DNA of 14,299 bases. It comes from CAWBKV01 sp041946675 (lineage in GTDB: Archaea > Halobacteriota > Methanosarcinia > Methanotrichales > Methanotrichaceae). This document shows, piece after piece, positions 14,220 through 14,299 of this stretch. The first letter of the stretch is position 1; every line of letters starts with the position of its first letter. Where the stretch lies: positions 1 to 14,299 of the forward strand of contig JBHGAU010000075.1 in the NCBI GenBank assembly GCA_041946675.1, read 5' to 3'. The notes beneath the pieces are model-generated. The model saw nothing but the letters and a program-made list of their open reading frames with translations. It made no database searches and had not been told where the DNA came from. The position numbers and the translations under genes were made by a program.

Positions 14220-14299
14220 GTTCCTTCTCAATGGCCATACTATAGTCTATTCTAAAAGTTGATATAATAATACATCCCAAATATGTAATATGAAAGGCG

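Larger units (their letters stand above)
13826..14299. other. 474-base right-hand region without an intact gene
   Basis: No intact reading frame on either strand. It holds the transporter's likely promoter (A/T block near 13855-13863), an inverted repeat at 13881-13916, a broken coding remnant on the - strand (about 13930-14188), its promoter (14208-14219), and an A/T-rich end. Confidence 0.6.

Overview
The window looks like a chromosomal segment of a methanogenic archaeon of the Methanosarcinales, most likely a Methanothrix (Methanosaeta) relative. The reasons are the archaeal A1AO ATP synthase genes in the order A-B-D, the small membrane-protein gene behind atpD (the M. mazei aha operon also ends in a small extra gene), BRE/TATA-type promoters, and Shine-Dalgarno sites mixed with apparently leaderless starts. 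The genus is an inference; no rRNA gene or other marker is present.

Layout. (1) Positions 1-4105, + strand: the distal part of an A-type ATP synthase operon, with catalytic subunit A, non-catalytic subunit B, central-stalk subunit D and a 59-residue single-span membrane protein. (2) Positions 4118-11145, - strand: a tight six-gene operon, reading right to left: a PAS-PAS-PAS-STAS protein (RsbR-like), a single STAS protein (RsbS-like), an RsbT-like kinase, a HATPase/PP2C fusion phosphatase (RsbX role), and two soluble hybrid histidine kinases. Neighbouring genes are 3-5 bases apart or overlap by 4-8 bases (9 bases in the RsbS-RsbR gap if the preferred RsbS start is used). (3) Positions 11146-11738: no protein gene, but a good + strand promoter followed by a GC-rich segment that folds into a long nested stem, a candidate non-coding RNA. 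(4) Positions 11739-12002, - strand: a small ribbon-helix-helix-type regulator. (5) Positions 12003-12361: no gene; an inverted repeat and a 16-bp tandem repeat sharing a core sequence. (6) Positions 12362-13825, - strand: a 14-span drug/proton antiporter of the major facilitator superfamily. (7) Positions 13826-14299: no intact gene; an inverted repeat and what looks like a degraded coding remnant behind a good promoter.

How it fits together. The most interesting unit is the six-gene operon, a complete stressosome-type core (R, S, T and a phosphatase) in an archaeon. Archaea have no sigma factors, so the Bacillus output (RsbU-RsbV-RsbW-SigB) cannot apply. The core is instead followed by two cytoplasmic hybrid kinases that between them carry three receiver domains and no DNA-binding domain. 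The simplest model is that PAS signals change phosphorylation of the STAS proteins by the T kinase, T is released, and T (or the fusion phosphatase) acts on a His-Asp relay whose final output is encoded elsewhere. The relay operon converges on the ATP synthase operon with only 12 bases between stop codons.
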